Positions 1 through 11,503 of a stretch of DNA of 64,000 nt are shown here, one piece after another. The translations under genes and the position numbers were made by a program. A model generated the notes under the pieces. The model made no database searches, was not told where the DNA came from, and saw nothing but the letters and a program-made list of their open reading frames with translations. Source of the DNA: Balanoglossus misakiensis (taxonomy: Eukaryota > Hemichordata); the NCBI GenBank assembly GCA_040954595.2, contig CM082598.2:9424001-9488000 (forward strand), given 5' to 3'. Each line of letters starts with the position of its first letter. The stretch's first letter is position 1.

Positions 1-1260
1 GATTTCATACAAGCATGACGTGCTCTTATGTATATGTCAATTTTGTCTCTGTATGATCAATGGGAATCTGACCATGTGGCCATTGTTCTGATTTTTCATG
101 TTCCGAGCCTTTACTCAGTGTGTTACAATGTCATAATGTCATTCAATAAAACAATAAAGTGAGGTAATAGGTGCATGTATATGGATGTCATCACTTAGTT
201 GTAATGCTGAGAGCTAAAGAGAACAACTCAAAGAAGCCATCAATTTCTTCATTGGGGTGGAGCTGACAGGAGCACATTGTTGTTTCCGCACGAATGTTGT
301 TATATGTCTCTTACCTAGCTGGTATTTAAAATCAATACAAGGTGAGTGTAACGTGCCGTAATTTTGTGTTTATAGGGAAGAAGAGGACACATGTAGGAAT
401 TCAAAAGTCAGTGCATCAGATGCTGAGAAGTTCGACTTAAACCAACTTTGATTTCGTCGTCGTTTCAAGAACAGCCCCCACCCCCGCCCATAGGTTGCAT
501 TTGAACATTGATCAATCTCTTCCTCAGCTATTATGTTCCATATTTCAATTATTTGTAATTGTGTCATAGAGAGAGAGGGAGCTGGTTAACATTAAGGTGG
601 TATATAAAAGGTGTATATCTCAGTATGCCAACACTGCTTTCAGTTCGCTATTGAAATAGCATATTTTCAAATGAATCTCATCCTAATGCTTTATTACAGT
701 CCTAAATTAGCACTACGATTTATTGAGCATAACCTGAAGGTTGTTAGGTCCTATAAACACAATAACACAATAAGCATTGCGCGTAACAAGCACTGCATGT
801 AAATTAATACTAACACTAGTTACTAAATGGGATACAGCAGCCTTCAGGTGTTTACCATTGAGCCTTAGAGTGCAATTGCATCAACAATTATAGAAAAAGT
901 AAAGTTAAAATAAAGCGTAATGGTAAACAAGGGATTTCAGCATTATTTCTGTATTGGTACAAAACTTGTGTGAAACAGTTGTGTTTCGAAAGCAAACATG
1001 ACAATGAACACTAAACAACCATTGCATTGTTCAACTTAATGCTCTCTCTCTCACTACAAACTTGAATTGTCACTGTACTTAATAGGCACGATTTACTAGT
1101 ATTGTACATTTTGAAAGCATGATTTGGTAATGTAGAGGAAATAGAGGTTTTGTAATTGATTTTGAAGTATGAACATCATGTGTATATTTGGTATAGCCAG
1201 GGGGAGCTTAATGGATTGGAGTCTGGGTTTCCATCCAACAGTGGGTCACATTGATTTTTA
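1..1260. other. Upstream unique AT-rich DNA, no gene recognised
   Basis: I see no supported exon, RNA gene or mobile element here. The region is AT-rich with scattered short open frames of no recognisable content. It lies about 10 kb upstream of TTLL12 exon 1 and could be intergenic or part of an unseen neighbour. Confidence 0.5.
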
Positions 1261-1279
1261 TATTGTATGATACAAAATT

Positions 1280-1500
1280 TGCATCCATTCATTCATTCAT
1301 TCATTCATTCATTCATTCATTTACTCCTTTATTTATGTGTGAAGATATGTGTATACATGTACCCTGTTATGTACCGGTATGCAATGTGATGTATATATGC
1401 ATGTATGTATGTATGTATGTATGTTTGTTTGTTTGTTTGTAGGTACATGTATGTATGTATGTATGTATGCAAGTATGTATGTATGTATGTCGGAAAATAG
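1280..1500. repeat. Tetranucleotide microsatellites (ATTC)n and (GTAT)n/(GTTT)n
   Basis: A run of ATTC units lies at about 1283-1321. GTAT and GTTT units follow at about 1399-1495, broken by short unique spacers. Open frames through this stretch are repeat artefacts. Confidence 0.9.
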
Positions 1501-1639
1501 GGGGTTTGTGTGTATTGGTATGCATGTTTGTTTGTGAGTGGTGTAATTTATTTTCATTCTGTAGTGCATCTTGATGAGCAGTGACATGACTGCTCAAACC
1601 TTTCCTTATTTTTTTACGGTAAGGCAACATTTTTTGTGC

Positions 1640-2145
1640 AGGATTTTTGTTCGGTGTATGGGGGTTTTATGGTTGTATTGATTGTTTTGGAGTTCAATAG
1701 TTGTGTTTGGGCATATATGATTGCCACAGTTGTATTTTTCAATTTGTATTTGAATATTCGTAATTTTTGGGTGTGTGCGAGTTCTCAGTGTCGGCTTAGT
1801 GTGATTGCCATGGTTATATTTTTGATTTCCTTTTTGAATTTTCATCATCTTTGGGTGTCTGGATGTACACTGCGTTAATTTTTTGGCATCTGTGTTGCTG
1901 TAATTAAATTTTGCGTTCATATTTCAATGTTCATGATTCTTTGCTTGTCTGGGGTTGTATAAAAATTGGTTATCTGATGAAGCAGGTTCAACTTCCTTGC
2001 AGAAGAAGTGTATTCTGTGGTTATATTCTGGCATCTGTGTTGCCATAGGTGCATTTTTGAATTCATATTTTAATTTGCATCATCTTTGATTGTCTGGGGT
2101 TGTAGTTAATTATCTGATGAAGCAGGTTCACCATCCTTGCTAAAC
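1640..2145. repeat. Degenerate minisatellite, units about 110 to 145 bp
   Basis: Related phrases recur in order, such as TGGCATCTGTGTTGC, TTTCATCATCTTTG, GTCTGGGGTTGTA and ATCTGATGAAGCAGGTTCA. The two clearest copies start near 1883 and 2027. Earlier copies at 1670-1875 are more diverged. This looks like an old tandem array; no coding sense is apparent. Confidence 0.6.
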
Positions 2146-2358
2146 TAGAACACTAGTCGCTTGGTGATTCTTTGTCTTTATAAAGATTCTCCATACTGTT
2201 CATGCATTTGCTAGCTTTGGGCAAGTTTCGAATTCAGAACTGGGCTTCTGGTTTCAGTTACTGTCTACTTTGGTTACTACTGTGGAGATTCTTTCTACTT
2301 TTCTACCTCAAGGTGAAATCTGTGTTTGGTCGCAGATGTGTATTGTGGACTACACTAA

Positions 2359-2384
2359 CCCCCCCCCCCCCCCCCCCCCCCCCA
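2359..2384. repeat. Poly-C tract
   Basis: An uninterrupted run of more than 20 C. Several similar poly-C or poly-G tracts recur in this window (8820, 12270, 22730, 50865), mostly inside palindromic elements. Confidence 0.9.
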
Positions 2385-2529
2385 GGATCTGACTGGCTTT
2401 GTTTTGTTCCCCTGTCCATTCATTCACTTCTTTGAATGAACCAGGTCCTGTAGACAATTACTATACTATGTACCTCCTCTCCTCACTTTACAAACCTGTT
2501 GTCTTCAATTCTTGTTGTTATGTGTTATA

Positions 2530-2700
2530 ACCCAAGATGGATGCCTGCTGGAGGACGAGCACGACCAGCTCAAAATGCATCACGACCACGGGCCCAGCCT
2601 TATGCAAGACGGACTACTCAGACTCAATCCTGTGCCTCCACGACGCCGGATGCTTTCTCCACTGGACTTTCCGCGTATAATAAATAAAGAATATGTATGG
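2530..2700 (+). other. GC-rich segment with AATAAA motifs; possible terminal exon, unproven
   Basis: The segment is much richer in GC than its surroundings. It is open in all three + frames until about 2670-2690 and ends in overlapping AATAAA motifs near 2683-2692. A CAAG that could serve as a splice acceptor precedes 2537. The sequence would suit the last exon and polyadenylation region of a + strand gene lying to the left, but none of the three frames gives a protein I recognise. Confidence 0.2.
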
Positions 2701-3354
2701 ATGTGTGTATTTTGCGATTTTAATTTTTGAAATAAAATAAGTTTCCAAATATTTTTACTCAACATTTTAACATGCATGTCTTTCTGTGTAATTTTTCTCC
2801 AGTGTTAGGGGGGACGTCTTTAATGAAGTTTTCCCAATGGTTATAACAGATGAGAAGGTTTCAGTTTGCAATATATTTGAGAATACCATGTATGTTATGA
2901 CTATCCTGATTTGATGATGAAAAACAAATGCAATAGATCCTTCGAGTCCAGTGTAATTTCCTGGGATCAGTTCATTAGTCACTTTCCAAATGTGTGTGTA
3001 GCGTTCAAAATACTAGTATATCTGTTTTATTTTTTATGTGTTGAATTTGTCTTTGCTTAACATTGCAAACAATTGCAGTTTACAGTACAGTACTTTGTTT
3101 TAAATTGAAAATTTTCTTGATAAATGCATAAATAATGTGTTTGCAGAAGCCATTTAAATGTAATTATTTGTTTTTTACTTGAGTTGGGATGGGATAGTTA
3201 ATTCGCTCATGAAATAACATGGCTTACAGGAAACACATTATTTACCCTTTTTGAAAAATACGAAATCAACATTGATTTCACTTTTTAAAATATTTTATTT
3301 CTATATTTTATACGCTGTCAGTTTTCAGTTATTTTACATAAGAATTCCCTCCCC

Positions 3355-3655
3355 CATTTGGGGGTCTTTAATGTAAGAATCCCCCCCCCCCATGTGGGGA
3401 TCTTTAATGTAAGAATTCCCCCCCCCTCATGTGGGGGATCTTTAATGAAGTTGCTGTAACTGTATATCTCCTCAACACCAGTATAGTTTCATGTGATCAG
3501 CACATTAGTCACTTTTGATGCAATTACTACTGTAAAATGGGTTATTTTGAGATCGCGAAAATTTCCTGCTGCAAAAATAACCTGTTTTACAGTATATTTC
3601 TTCAAGACCGGTTTAGTTTCATGTGATCAGCACATTAGTCACTTTTGACACAATT
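3355..3655. repeat. Short tandem repeats with an embedded 67-bp palindrome
   Basis: Three imperfect copies of a unit with TCTTTAATGTAAGAATTCCC and a C tract lie at 3355-3445. Two copies of a block reading TTCATGTGATCAGCACATTA follow at about 3465-3527 and 3595-3655. Between those two blocks is a 67-bp hairpin (3528-3594) with ends TACTGTAAAA and TTTTACAGTA, the same termini as the longer elements at 4575-4786 and 57559-57766. Confidence 0.7.
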
Positions 3656-3790
3656 AGTATTCAAACTTTGATGTTTATCTTTTTTTTTCTTGCTGATTTA
3701 ATTTGAAAGTTTGTGTTTACTCGACATTATAATTAGTACTTATATTTAGTTAATTTAAAAGTATTTTGGATGAGACTTATTATACACATC

Positions 3791-3927
3791 AAAGGTATAC
3801 GGTCACCTCCAATTTATATATGCCCATCTATGTCAGAAATGGGCACCCACTGACAATCTGTGATTGGCTAGATCTCAATTTGCCATGGTTATTGTACCTG
3901 TATTTGCATAGGTGACCGTATACCTTT
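3791..3927. mobile_element. Small inverted-repeat element, family J, copy 1
   Basis: The ends are mutual inverted complements, AAAGGTATACGGTCACCT on the left and its reverse complement on the right. The element is 137 bp and encodes nothing. A related, longer copy lies at 6247-6440. It fits a miniature inverted-repeat transposable element (MITE); the superfamily is not determined. Confidence 0.75.
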
Positions 3928-4574
3928 AGGGTCCTCAATCTGTAACGTTTGGCCACTCTTTCAATCATTTTTGCTTGAGTTTTAACCATAATTTCTTGTG
4001 AGCATAATCAGCATTATTATTGTTAAGATTTGTATTCAATTCCAAATTTGAATGCATTTGCCATTAGTAACAATGTTCTGTGCCAAAAGTTGTAGGTAGT
4101 GGCCCTTTAATTGTGCAATGATTTACTGAGAAATTTTTTTTATTCAGTGATAAATTATTAATATTTTTTTCCGTTTTACCTGAAACTTGCAATACAAAAG
4201 CTTGCTTGATATTATTAAAGTTTTAAATATTTTCTTACGCTTTCTGCTTTTTTATAGCCAGATTAGCATGTTCATTTAAGTTAGCTTTTCAGGAGGCATT
4301 AATTAAAAATACAATTGTTTGTAAACTTGGTGAATCTGTAGAGTTACTTACGCTTTCCCAGAGGGTTTCCCTTATCTCGAAATAAGGGTTTTACCTCTGG
4401 GTTTTGGTGCGGGGTAAATTTTCAGTTCATCCAATAAAGTACATGATCCTGCTACTCATGTAAAATTGAACCTGTATTGTGTGTGTGTATGCATTTGGAT
4501 GTGGTAGTTGGAATGCAGACTAAATTGAATGGGAATGGAGAGTAAAGACCTAACAGAATTTGTGCCTTCCTCAA

Positions 4575-4786
4575 TACTGTAAAATGAGAAATTTTTGGGA
4601 ACAATGTATTCTGTGAACTACGCAAGAGCCACAAAAAAACATGAAAATTAAAGGTTGCATAAAACTGTTTTTCAGAGATAACGATGCAGTGAAATATGAG
4701 AACATGAAAATTAATCACCGTGTAACAGTTGCTGATTTTGATATTGCTAAAATTTCCTGTCGCACAAATTTCCCGGTTTACCATAG
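4575..4786. mobile_element. MITE family G, copy 1 (ends TACTGTAAAA)
   Basis: About 210 bp, starting TACTGTAAAATGAGAAATTT and ending with a partly eroded inverted copy (CGCACAAATTTCCCGGTTTACC). Similar elements lie at 57559-57766 and, interrupted, at 37569-39842. Ends of this sort next to TA suggest a Tc1/mariner or pogo-type target duplication, which is inference from the TA alone. The 142-residue minus-strand frame over it is a chance reading. Confidence 0.7.
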
Positions 4787-4869
4787 TTGATATGTGTACA
4801 TATTGATTGATGGTTGGATGTAAACTTGTTGACGTGATAGTGCAAATCAACATAGAAACCTCAAAAATG

Positions 4870-5900
4870 GGGAAATGCATAAATTAATACTTCCCTCTGG
4901 GAAGTTGATTTTGGAGGGAGTAAAAAGTTTTGTGAGGAATGCTGGGGGAGGGGAGAAACAGTTTTGGAATGGATTGTTCTGTCAATACCCCCTAGTTGCA
5001 AAGTCATTAGCACCTCATAAAGTTGAACAAACAGTATATGTAGAAACACCTATTTTCTGAGGAAATTAATTGGGGAGTGCAACATGGTGCCTGGGAACAG
5101 CCTCAGTGATGACTCATTGTAGTTCAATTCTGTGAGAACGCAATATGATACAAGCAGGAGTTACACAATGAACTTGGACTGAGTGGATGTTTGCAGGCAG
5201 CAACAACAATTGTTTGTTTGGTATTGCTGATAATTGTGGGGACTGGCTAAAATATAAATTGGCAATTGAACAGACCAAGGAAAACAATAACATACCAATA
5301 ATTTTGAAACATTAGTTTCAGATATGGGGCACTGTCGTCACACAGAATAGCCATGACTAACATTTAGTCAGTTTGCTAATGACTTTGTATCAATATATTT
5401 CCAGTCACAATTCATTTACTTGAAGTTTGCACTAAAACATATGAAAACTATAAAACCTAGCAATAACAAATCTCAGAGCATCATCCCAGGAAAAAGTGAA
5501 GTGAGTAAATTGTTCTGAAAAACCATTGCCTGTATATCAGTCGCAGTGCATCAAATATACGAGCTAAAGATTTTCTGTTAGAATTCAATTTTCCCACAGA
5601 AAACGTACAATTTGGTCTATCGTACTGAAATTTTATATTACATACAGAAATTGTAAGTCTTATTGTGAAGTTTGGGTAAAGGAAATACCTTTAATTGGTG
5701 ATTTTCAGGTTATTTCCTCGTGTTTATAATATGCTTGAGCTTGATGCACAAACCGGATTTGGCTGAGACTTTAATGTATGCATCATCGTTGAAACTGACG
5801 TCATACACTGTGGCAAATCATCCGGATTGAGCCAATCGATGTTCATAAATTTCCCGCTTTCAGTGGACTATTTGTAGAGCTGGCATATTCTGGAAGTTTC
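4870..5900. other. No gene or element recognised
   Basis: AT-rich sequence with short frames only. I see no splice-bordered exon, terminal inverted repeats or tandem structure that I can defend. Confidence 0.5.
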
Positions 5901-6246
5901 GAGGGGTAGAGTTGACTTTTCAGAGCCCTCTTAGTCAGAGCCCTCTGAAGTTTCAGAACCTCAGAACCCGGACCTCAGAATTCTTTTTGACCTCAGATAT
6001 AACCCCAAAATTTACCTGTATAATTAAATATAACGATTCCCAAATAGGTGTAATGTTGCCGAAATTACTCCCGCAGAAAATACTACGTACTTCCACGGTA
6101 GAGTGACCGTGGTCTCGGTTACCAAGACTCTCTGGTTCCTCTGCTCTCAGCGGAAGAAACAGATGAGTCTGGATGACAGAGGCTACAGCTGCCATTTATT
6201 TTCATTATTTTAAGTATTGTACTTTTATCTTTCGATTGGGCCATTT

Positions 6247-6440
6247 AAAGGTACATGTATACAGTCACCTATGCAAATTTAGTAAAAGTTATGGCAAATT
6301 GAGATCTAGCTATAGCCAATCACAGATTTTCAGTGGGTGGCACACGCGAAAAAAAGAGCGCCAACTTATGTTATTTAAAACACCCAAATGTGCCATTTCA
6401 GTCATATGTGGGCGTATGGATTGGAGGTGACTGTATACAG
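6247..6440. mobile_element. Small inverted-repeat element, family J, copy 2
   Basis: Ends resemble AAAGGTACATGTATACAGTCACCT and its inverse (AGGTGACTGTATACAGCT). Internal parts, such as GCCAATCACAGAT and GCAAATTGAGATCTAGC, match the copy at 3791-3927 in opposite orientation. This copy carries about 60 bp of extra interior. Confidence 0.7.
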
Positions 6441-7348
6441 CTATCTGCATGATCTGGTCGGAGCGAGTGTTGACGCGCAAGTCATGTGATCGCGCTATCG
6501 AGTTGGTCGACGGTATTAACCAAAATCAGAAGCCCAGCCCCGAAATCGAAACTCAGCTCAGGGCCAGAAACTCGCTCGAAGCAAGCAAGCAAACACACGG
6601 AAAGTATTGAGAATCTTTATAAAGACAAAAATCACCAAACGACTAATGGGCTAGTCTAGAGGTCCATGCACGTGATCAAACATAATACATGTAACCAATC
6701 GCAGCTGGAATGCTCAATTCAATCGCAATAAAACACGTGAGATTTCTGACTATATTCTGAAAAACAATCAACCCTCGTACCGCGAATCAACAGGTGGTGG
6801 ACTTGCTTTATTACGTAAGTCAACTGTCAATGTTACAGCTTGGAAAGCTCGCTGTCCAACTTTGCAAAATTTGAGTCCGTTTGGAGCTGTTGATGTCAAC
6901 CTCTGTAGCAAAGATGTAAATGTCAAAATGTAAAAATTGTGGTTATCTACCGACAGGCAAGCCAAGTTTCTGGTTGAATTTGGGGTGAGACTAAAACGAA
7001 GGAAAGCGAAGGACGCTGATATCTCCATATTTTCGGGCGAAGGACACGTTTTCTGTATGCTGGGGGCCGAAGGACAGGTTTAGCTTCGTATAAAAGGCCG
7101 AAGGAAAGCGAAGGACACTGATTTATCCATATTTTAGTGCGAAGGACACGGTTTTCTGTATGCTGGGGGCCGAAGGACAGGTTTAGCTCAGTAATTAAAG
7201 CCGAAGGACAAGTTTAGCTTCGTATAAAAGGCCGAAGGAAAGCGAAGGACACTGCTTTATCCATATTTTAGGGCGAAGGAAAAGGAAGGACAGTCATATT
7301 TCCATATTTTAGGGCGAAGGACACGATTCTCTCACGATTATCAGAGAC

Positions 7349-7576
7349 TTGGCGACAGCTAGTACACGTCTGATATCAATGTCGAGTGTCATGTTTACAC
7401 GAAACAAATCTAAACAAACATACCTCATGGAAATGCTATCACTAATTCTACGTAACAATACTTTTGAATTAAACAACAAATTCTACAAGCAAACATGCAG
7501 TTGTACCGTGGGCTCAAATGCTTCACCGGGAATAGCCGACATTACGGTCCATGAACTGGAAATGAAAAACAACTGA
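7349..7576 (+). pseudogene. Penelope-like reverse transcriptase fragment
   Basis: From about residue 25 the frame reads MEMLSLILRNNTFELNNKFY, followed by KQTCSCTVGSNASPGIADI and a final HELE. This order (leading helix, NNTFE, a short K-Q, then a G-S-x-x-SP-x-x-AD-I block) is characteristic of the Penelope-like or related group of reverse transcriptases, around motif B. Only about 50 residues of the domain are present, without the catalytic aspartate pair. Stops follow after 7576. It lies between the arms of the foldback element and is probably a captured or pre-existing fragment. The 27 residues before the domain look random. Confidence 0.55.
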
Positions 7577-8215
7577 CAAAAAACGATCTCAACGCAAGAT
7601 CACACTATTAATTAATGAATACAACAAAACTCATGATATTGGCAGAAAAGGAGGTGCTTTTATTGAAACGCTAAAAACAAGGAAATGCACCTCATACCAT
7701 TAATATGAGAGTACGGTAAAGGTTACAGTGCTGGAGTTTTTTAAAAGGTAATAATAAAGCGATGTGTTTGGGAATGCGGAAAGGGTGGGTGAAAATGCTT
7801 CCATAAAAAATGAAGTAGCGCTATGGCGGGAAGCTAAGCATGATGGGAGTAACCATATTAACATAGAGGGCGCACACTATGTGGCCTCTAACCAGCTAAC
7901 GGTTCATCAATTAAACAAATTTGTTCACAATACTGTGCAAAATTTTACAAGATATCCTAGTTTCGAGATACAGAGAAATGGATACTGATGTCCTTCTCCC
8001 TAAAATATGGAGAAATCACTGTCCTTCGCTTTCCTGAGAGGAGTTTTGAGATAAGGCTTGATTTGGGCAATATAAACGATTCCCAACATTCTCCCGTCCG
8101 CAAATATTGAAATTGAAATGCACCAATTGAAATCATACATGAACATTCCGCAAATATTGGAATGGAAATACAGCACTTATATCGTCGGCAGAAAATTTTA
8201 GTCGGGGGGGGGGAG

Positions 8216-8370
8216 CTTTCTAAACTGTGGCTAATTTATAAATTTAGAACGATATTTAGAAAGCGATAATTATCGTAGTGATAATTATCCTTAAAACTAA
8301 TATAGTTTAGAACTATTTAGCTACAGCTAATCTAGCTTTCTAAACTTGTAGCTAAACTTTCTAAAAACGA
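8216..8370. repeat. AT-rich imperfect palindrome
   Basis: TTTCTAAACTGTGGCTA and TAGCTACAGCTAAT/TAGCTTTCTAAAC motifs recur in both orientations around a GATAATTATCGTAGTGATAATTATC core. It sits in the centre of the foldback element. No function can be assigned. Confidence 0.55.
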
Positions 8371-8797
8371 TAAAACACAATTCCGCACCTTACTGGCTTT
8401 CCTTCGCCCTAAAATATGGAGATATGAGCGTCCTTCGCTTTCCTTCTGCCTAAATTACGGAGCTACACCTGTCCTTCGGCTTTAATTACTGAGCTAAACC
8501 TGTCCTTCGGCCCCCAGCATATAGAAAACCGTGTCCTTCACACTAAAATATGGATAAATCAGTGTCCTTCGCTTTCCTTCGGCCTTTTATACGAAGCTAA
8601 ACCTGTCCTTCGGCCCCCAGCATACAGAAAACCGTGTCCTTCGCACTAAAATATGGATAAATCAGTGTCCTTCGCTTTCCTTCGGCCTTTTATACGAAGC
8701 TAAACCTGTCCTTCGGCCCCCAGCATACAGAAAACCGTGTCCTTCGCACTAAAATAGGGATAAATCAGCGTCCTTCGGTTTCCTTCGTTTTAGGTTA

Positions 8798-9718
8798 GGG
8801 ACCGTTCAGTTTTTACAGCAGGGGGGGGGGGGGGCGGCAAGTTTGTGTCATCGGTTCTCAAAATCAGGCCGACCCCCCCTTCACCCAGGACCAAAAAATG
8901 ATGACCCCCCCCCCTTTGACAGACCCAAAAATATGATGACCCCCCCCCCCACGCCCAAAACATTCGCCGTCCTGATCTTATGTACACTGTATGCAATAAA
9001 GGGAATGAGGCTCCTCACACCTCAATTATAAATTTCTTAAAGTATTATTGAAGTATATAATAGTATATCGTTGCAATAAAGAAATCTATGAACAAATTAA
9101 AATGACAAGTCAATACAAAAGTTGCTAGAATCGGTAAAACAAGAAAAGTGACGGGGGTGTCCCCCTCCCACATAAGAAAATTGTGTAAAATATGTAGCAC
9201 AAAGTTGCATTTTAATGAACTCAAAAGCAAATTATCTCAATGTTTGGGAGGACCAATTTTACTTTTTGCCACTCCACTCAAAGTTAGAAGATTTGGCGTC
9301 ATCTTCGTCATGACATTATTTATAAAACTTCTAGTATATAGAAGATGCAGCACGAAACTATCAGTTATGCGAAATGGTTTAAACAATTATTCTCCTTTAT
9401 GTATTCACTTTGTTAAATATTATCATCGGTGGGGTTGGGGTGGCAAGCACTCTGCCCTGGTACACTAGACAAACCAGCAAAAAATGAAATATGGCGGAGA
9501 ATGAAGGGGGTGGGTGTTAGAAAATTTTGTAAAATAAAGGGTGCGAAACTGCAATTTTGTGGACTCAAAAGCAAAAGTTCGGTGGCAAAAGTATGTGACC
9601 CCCCTAAACGTTTAAAAAACCAGATGACCCCCCCCCCCTTGTGGACTTCAAAATTTAAGTGACCCCCCCCCTGGATTTTGCCGGCCTCCCCCCCCCGGCC
9701 GTAAAAATGAACGGTCCC
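8798..9718. mobile_element. Inverted-repeat element with G-tract termini, family K, copy 1
   Basis: The ends are GGGACCGTTCAGTTTTTAC followed by a G tract, and the inverse (GTAAAAATGAACGGTCCC) preceded by a C tract. TTA flanks both sides (8795-8797 and 9719-9721) and may be the target duplication. Inside, short poly-C tracts alternate with phrases such as GATGACCCCC and CAAAATTTAAGTGACCCCCC. It starts four bases after the foldback element ends. Frames inside are shadows of the low-complexity sequence. A second copy lies at 12242-13406. Confidence 0.75.
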
Positions 9719-9884
9719 TTATGCTTGAATTGGGATCATTTTTGGAAACAATTGCATCATAAGGCAATTTGTAAATTTTGGATGATTGCAATTTTCACCA
9801 GGAAAAGGACACTGAGACAAAAACATTGACTTTATTCATAATTTACCTTATCGCGTCGTTTGACCTCAAACAAGTTGTCAACTC

Positions 9885-10100
9885 CACGACGATCGACAAG
9901 TGTTTCATCCAGGATGGCATTGACAGGGGAGGGGGGGGGATATTTCCCCCTTTGCCAGGATTTGGGGGGGGGATTCCACTATGGCAAACATCATGTGAGT
10001 GAACTGGTCCCCCTTGACAAATTGCTAGAGGGTGCCAACATGTCAATAGGGGGTGAATCCCCCATCACCCCGTCCAGCCTGGCAGATTAAACACTGAAGT
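9885..10100. repeat. Dispersed repeat I, copy 1
   Basis: Shares several ordered blocks with 15235-15475: TGTTTCATCCAGGATGGCAT, GGGGATTCCACT, ATGTGAGTGAA, CCCCCTTGACAAA and GGGTGAATCCCC. A short related piece is at 58285-58345. No coding sense. It is probably a fragment of a transposable element. Confidence 0.65.
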
Positions 10101-10295
10101 TGAATCTCTCGGACCGCTGTCCAATACACATAGACCTACTGCTGCCTAAACCGCCGTTCCGGTGAACTGAGATGACATATCGTCGCGTTAAAACACTGAT
10201 CTTGACAAGTTCAAAGCAGATCTTCGTTCTTTTTCAGAACTTTCCCGGCATTATTACATATGTATTACAAATTACCTATCTGACAGCAGCGATAT

Positions 10296-10368
10296 TTACA
10301 TATAATCCCATGATATCTTTCTTTGTTTGACGTCATCGTATACGAGTGGTTTTCGCGGAGCAGTGCAA
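10296..10368. mobile_element. Fragment of family A (9-bp duplication) element
   Basis: The stretch around CCATGATATCTTTCTTTGTT and GTGGTTTTCGCGGAGCAGTG matches the interior of the 1.2-kb elements at 32817-34083, 38256-39492 and 49404-50608. Both ends are missing. Confidence 0.65.
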
Positions 10369-10369
10369 C

Positions 10370-10525
10370 TATCTATCTATCTATCTATCTATCTACCTGT
10401 CTGTATGTCTGTCTGTCTGACTGTCTGTCTGTCTGTCTGTCTGTATCTATCGAACTATTGATGGATAATGGGTGGAGGATGGAAGGATGGATGGATGGGT
10501 GGGTGGGAATGTGGATGGATCTATA
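10370..10525. repeat. Microsatellites (TATC)n, (TGTC)n, (GGAT)n
   Basis: Adjacent tetranucleotide runs merge into each other: TATC at 10370-10395, GTCT at 10398-10445 and GATG/GGTG at 10475-10520. Confidence 0.9.
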
Positions 10526-10847
10526 GATACATGTTTTAATATATACGTTATCGGTAAATTTTAGTACTTTATCAGTATGAACAATTTATTTTCTACATTA
10601 TCGGTTCGTTACTACGTTAGCCCTATCGGTTGACTTGATACGTTATGGGTAAATTTTTACTATTACGTTAACAACCCCTAAATGTGAACTCGGTAAACAA
10701 ACAAACATTATGCCTTGCTAACAGTGTCAGCTGTCGATTTCCGAAAGCCGAGCCTCAGTAGAAGGGTACCCTCTCCCGCGTTTAGTGTCACGTTTATTTG
10801 TTGACATGTTACTAGGGTTAGGGTATTTTCAACGGTTTGGGTTTCGG

Positions 10848-11078
<231 letters not shown>

Positions 11079-11084
11079 ATTTAT

Positions 11085-11259
11085 ACGATTTATTACTCCG
11101 TTCCCTGTGATATGACCTCAAAGTGACCTTTTGAACTTGAAGTACTAGTAACCCAGGGACGTGACCACTCGACTCCAGCGCGCCCGCTGGAGACAGCTTT
11201 TATGAATCGGTTGTCTGAGGTTAGGGGTCAGAGGTTATGTACTGGTACAACCCATCGTA
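11085..11259 (+). promoter_or_regulatory. TTLL12: Probable TTLL12 promoter and 5' untranslated region
   Basis: This is the only unique sequence between the microsatellite and the TTLL12 ATG. It is moderately GC-rich around 11155-11195 (CTCGACTCCAGCGCGCCCGC) and has no obvious TATA box. The start point cannot be placed from sequence. The call rests on position only. Confidence 0.45.
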
Positions 11260-11412
11260 ATGGCCGCAGACGCAGAGCAAGTCGAAGATATCAAGACTGA
11301 CAACGAAGATGACTGTTTTGACAGCTTTTTGTCAGTGCATCAAATTCAGCTAGAGAAAGCCGGTGTTCCACCTATCTATTGGAGGAGTCTGTTTGAAAAG
11401 TTGGAAAATGAG
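11260..11412 (+). CDS. TTLL12: TTLL12 exon 1
   Basis: Encodes residues 1-51 of tubulin tyrosine ligase-like protein 12, a tubulin-binding, TTL-family protein with an N-terminal SET-like region. Vertebrate TTLL12 is linked to control of tubulin tyrosination and histone H4K20 methylation rather than to proven ligase activity. The ATG at 11260 is followed by an acidic stretch (QVEDIKTDNEDDCFDSFL). Then comes KAGVPPIYWRSLFEKLENE, which matches the family's conserved GVP..YW..L..KLE.EV segment. The exon ends at GAG|GTAAAG in phase 0. The next exon begins with Val, restoring the EV pair. I chose this ATG because it opens the only frame with family similarity and the length before the YW motif is close to that in vertebrates. 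Confidence 0.85.
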
Positions 11413-11503
11413 GTAAAGAATCCGGTGATTTATATCTTTGTCATCAACACGTGGTGTGCTAGGTCTGCGTGGCAGCCCTGCCAGAGTGGTGTGCCATGAC
11501 GGC

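Larger units (their letters stand above)
6991..8793. mobile_element. Foldback-type element with tandem-repeat inverted arms
   Basis: The left arm (6991-7330) and right arm (about 8388-8793) are inverted complements. Each is a head-to-tail array of units about 100 bp long, containing GAAGGACAGGTTTAGCTTCG, GGCCGAAGGAAAGCGAAGG and ATCCATATTTTAGTGCGAAG. The outermost bases agree (CTAAAACGAAGGAAA on the left, its complement on the right). The right arm has more units than the left. The 1-kb centre has a reverse-transcriptase remnant at 7421-7570 and an AT-rich palindromic stretch at 8216-8370. The arrangement matches foldback elements. I could not find a convincing target duplication. Confidence 0.7.

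Noticed and set aside
4452-4880. 142-residue minus-strand frame
   Set aside because: Covers family G copy 1 and its flanks; no family resemblance and no splice context.
9148-9662. Plus-strand frames of 106 and 77 residues
   Set aside because: Lie inside non-coding family K copy 1; the second copy does not keep the frame.
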